A stretch of 64,000 nt of DNA, from contig NZ_JBANFI010000005.1 in the NCBI RefSeq assembly GCF_045055655.1, positions 1 through 64,000 on the forward strand. Reading direction: 5' to 3'. The stretch is from Marinospirillum alkalitolerans. GTDB lineage: Bacteria > Pseudomonadota > Gammaproteobacteria > Pseudomonadales > Halomonadaceae. The position numbers and the translations under genes were made by a program. The notes under the pieces were generated by a model, which worked only from the letters and a program-made list of their open reading frames with translations, did not search any database and had not been told where the DNA came from. Of this stretch, positions 62,783-64,000 are shown in pieces. Within the stretch, counting starts at the first letter, position 1. Every line of letters begins with the position of its first letter.

Positions 62783-62818
62783 CGACCACTGCGCCCCCCT
62801 GTAGTGGTCGTTTTTTTA
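62783..62818 (+). terminator. Intrinsic terminator upstream of dusA
   Basis: CGACCACT / AGTGGTCG stem with a C-rich loop and seven T on the plus strand. No confident gene precedes it on this strand, so some transcript must end here. The rest of the 62451-62887 gap shows nothing else I can support, except a TACAAT at 62850 that could be the dusA -10. Confidence 0.85.
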
Positions 62819-62887
62819 TGTCCTTTTTTCTTTTTACGCCTTTTTCTTCTACAATAGCGCTCCTTTTGTAGCCTGCTGAGGACACTC

Positions 62888-63889
62888 ATGTCGCACCTTG
62901 CTTGGGCTGGTCAGGCCTATCCTGCTTTTTCAGTGGCCCCGATGCTGGATGTCACCGATCGCCATTTTCGTTATTTTTTGCGCCTGTTAAGCCGCCAGAC
63001 GCTTCTCTATAGTGAGATGGTGACCACTGGGGCGCTCTTGTACGGCAAGCAGCCTGAACGCTACTTGGATTTTTCTGCTGAAGAACAGCCCGTCGCACTT
63101 CAGCTAGGAGGCAGTGATCCCAAGGCTTTGGCTGAGTGCGCGCAGCGTGCTGAGCAGTGGGGCTATGCTGAGGTCAATCTGAATGTGGGCTGTCCAAGTG
63201 ATCGAGTGCAAAATAATAAAATTGGTGCTTGCTTGATGGCTGAGCCAGTTTTGGTGGCGGCGTGCTTTCAGGCGATGCAGGCCGCCACCTCCTTACCGGT
63301 GACCATCAAGTGCCGCATTGGTATTGATGATCAGGACGAATATCAGCATCTAGAAGATTTTATCACGCAGGTTGCAGCGGCTGGCTGCCAGATTTTTATC
63401 GTGCATGCCCGTAAGGCATGGTTAAAGGGTTTGTCGCCCAAAGAAAACCGCGAAGTGCCGCCACTGAACTATCAGCGGGTTTATCAGCTCAAGCGTGAGC
63501 ATCCTGATTTGGTGATCGCGCTGAATGGCGGGCTGACCGATCTCGATCAGTGTCAGACAGCGCTTGAGCAGGTTGACAGCGTGATGTTGGGGCGTGCCAT
63601 CTGGCAGCATCCTTGGTTGCTGGCACAGGTGGATGCGCAGATTTTTGCTGGCCCTGAATCCTCCTTGACGCAGCATCAGGCGATACAGGCTTATCTGCCC
63701 TATGTTGAGCAGCGTTTGTTGGCTGGAGATCGTTTTAATCCAATGCTGCGCCCTTTGCTTGGCGTTTTTCAGGGTGTGCGTGGTGCCAAGCAGTTTCGTC
63801 GCTATTTAAGTGAGCAGGGACACCGCGCTGGTGCTGGGCCTGAGGTGATTGAGCAGGCGCTGGCACTGGTGCCTTCCTCACTAGACTGA
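62888..63889 (+). CDS. dusA: tRNA-dihydrouridine(20/20a) synthase
   Basis: A 333-aa flavin enzyme that reduces uridine in the tRNA D-loop. FMN-barrel start FSVAPMLDVTDRHFRYFLRLLSR, the catalytic Cys in NLNVGCPSDRVQNNKIGACLM, and HARKAWLKGLSPKENR are typical of DusA. Confidence 0.96.
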   Translation: MSHLAWAGQAYPAFSVAPMLDVTDRHFRYFLRLLSRQTLLYSEMVTTGALLYGKQPERYLDFSAEEQPVALQLGGSDPKALAECAQRAEQWGYAEVNLNVGCPSDRVQNNKIGACLMAEPVLVAACFQAMQAATSLPVTIKCRIGIDDQDEYQHLEDFITQVAAAGCQIFIVHARKAWLKGLSPKENREVPPLNYQRVYQLKREHPDLVIALNGGLTDLDQCQTALEQVDSVMLGRAIWQHPWLLAQVDAQIFAGPESSLTQHQAIQAYLPYVEQRLLAGDRFNPMLRPLLGVFQGVRGAKQFRRYLSEQGHRAGAGPEVIEQALALVPSSLD

Positions 63890-63971
63890 TGGTTGATCTT
63901 CTGTGGGAGATCAAGCAGAGTAAGTCCTCGCTGGAAGTGCTGATTTCCAGTCTTTCACAGAGGAGAGTGTG

Positions 63972-64000
63972 GTGGATTCAAAACTAGAGCAACTCAAAAA
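63972..64000 (+). CDS. tal: Transaldolase, first codons only
   Basis: The GTG at 63972 follows AGGAG at 63961 and reads MDSKLEQLK before the window ends. This matches the start of TalB-type transaldolases, and dusA-tal is the order in Pseudomonas. Only 29 bases are visible. Confidence 0.6.

Overview
This is a chromosomal window from a gammaproteobacterium. Its gene order resembles Pseudomonas, Oceanospirillales and relatives: divergent gltA / sdhCDAB-sucAB-lpd-sucCD, clustered lpxH-ppiB / glnS-cysS, orn-rsgA near serB, and dusA followed by the start of tal. Genes are dense, GC content is moderate by eye, and almost every gene is a recognisable housekeeping gene. I see no prophage, transposase, CRISPR array, rRNA or toxin-antitoxin system. 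I did not place the organism below class level.

Layout. Positions 1-3.1 kb: an orn-rsgA-diguanylate cyclase operon (minus). 3.3-6 kb: a GAF protein, serB, a GIY-YIG protein and a cold-shock protein. 6-14.8 kb: a heme-acquisition island with a TonB-dependent receptor and two tandem HmuY-type lipoproteins (minus), divergent from hmuSTUV (plus); a Fur-box-like site lies between the two arms. 14.9-22.3 kb: a MITE-like palindromic element, lipA, a chemoreceptor, groESL with a clear heat-shock promoter, fxsA and a chromate transporter preceded by a partial second copy of the element. 22.6-29.2 kb: an SDR oxidoreductase, fadBA and a second chemoreceptor. 29.5-39.5 kb: lpxH, ppiB, glnS, cysS, two alpha/beta hydrolases, a DUF4389 protein, gpsA, a Bax-type glucosaminidase and an M15-type peptidase with a twin-arginine-like leader. 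39.7-44.5 kb: htpG with a heat-shock promoter, two hotdog thioesterases, a DUF2798 protein and an NSS-type transporter. 44.7-57.6 kb: the TCA-cycle block. 57.6-64 kb: a beta-hydroxyacid dehydrogenase, a PilZ/HD-GYP fusion, tRNA-Ala and tRNA-Glu, gltX, dusA and the first codons of tal.

How the genes work together. The heme island is close to a complete route: outer-membrane receptor and surface lipoproteins, periplasmic HmuT, inner-membrane HmuUV, cytosolic HmuS. TonB/ExbBD must be encoded elsewhere. The TCA block carries citrate synthase, succinate dehydrogenase, 2-oxoglutarate dehydrogenase and succinyl-CoA synthetase, with hairpins in most of the junctions. Two heat-shock genes or operons (groESL, htpG) carry good sigma-32 promoters. 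Cyclic-di-GMP turnover appears twice: a diguanylate cyclase co-transcribed with orn, and a PilZ/HD-GYP fusion with an altered catalytic motif.

The least ordinary structures are the near-identical 151-bp 5' segments shared by the two otherwise divergent HmuY genes, the palindromic element that supplies the lipA stop codon, the PilZ/HD-GYP fusion, and the chemoreceptor whose sensor region lacks an N-terminal membrane anchor. I found no clear evidence of a wholly new system.
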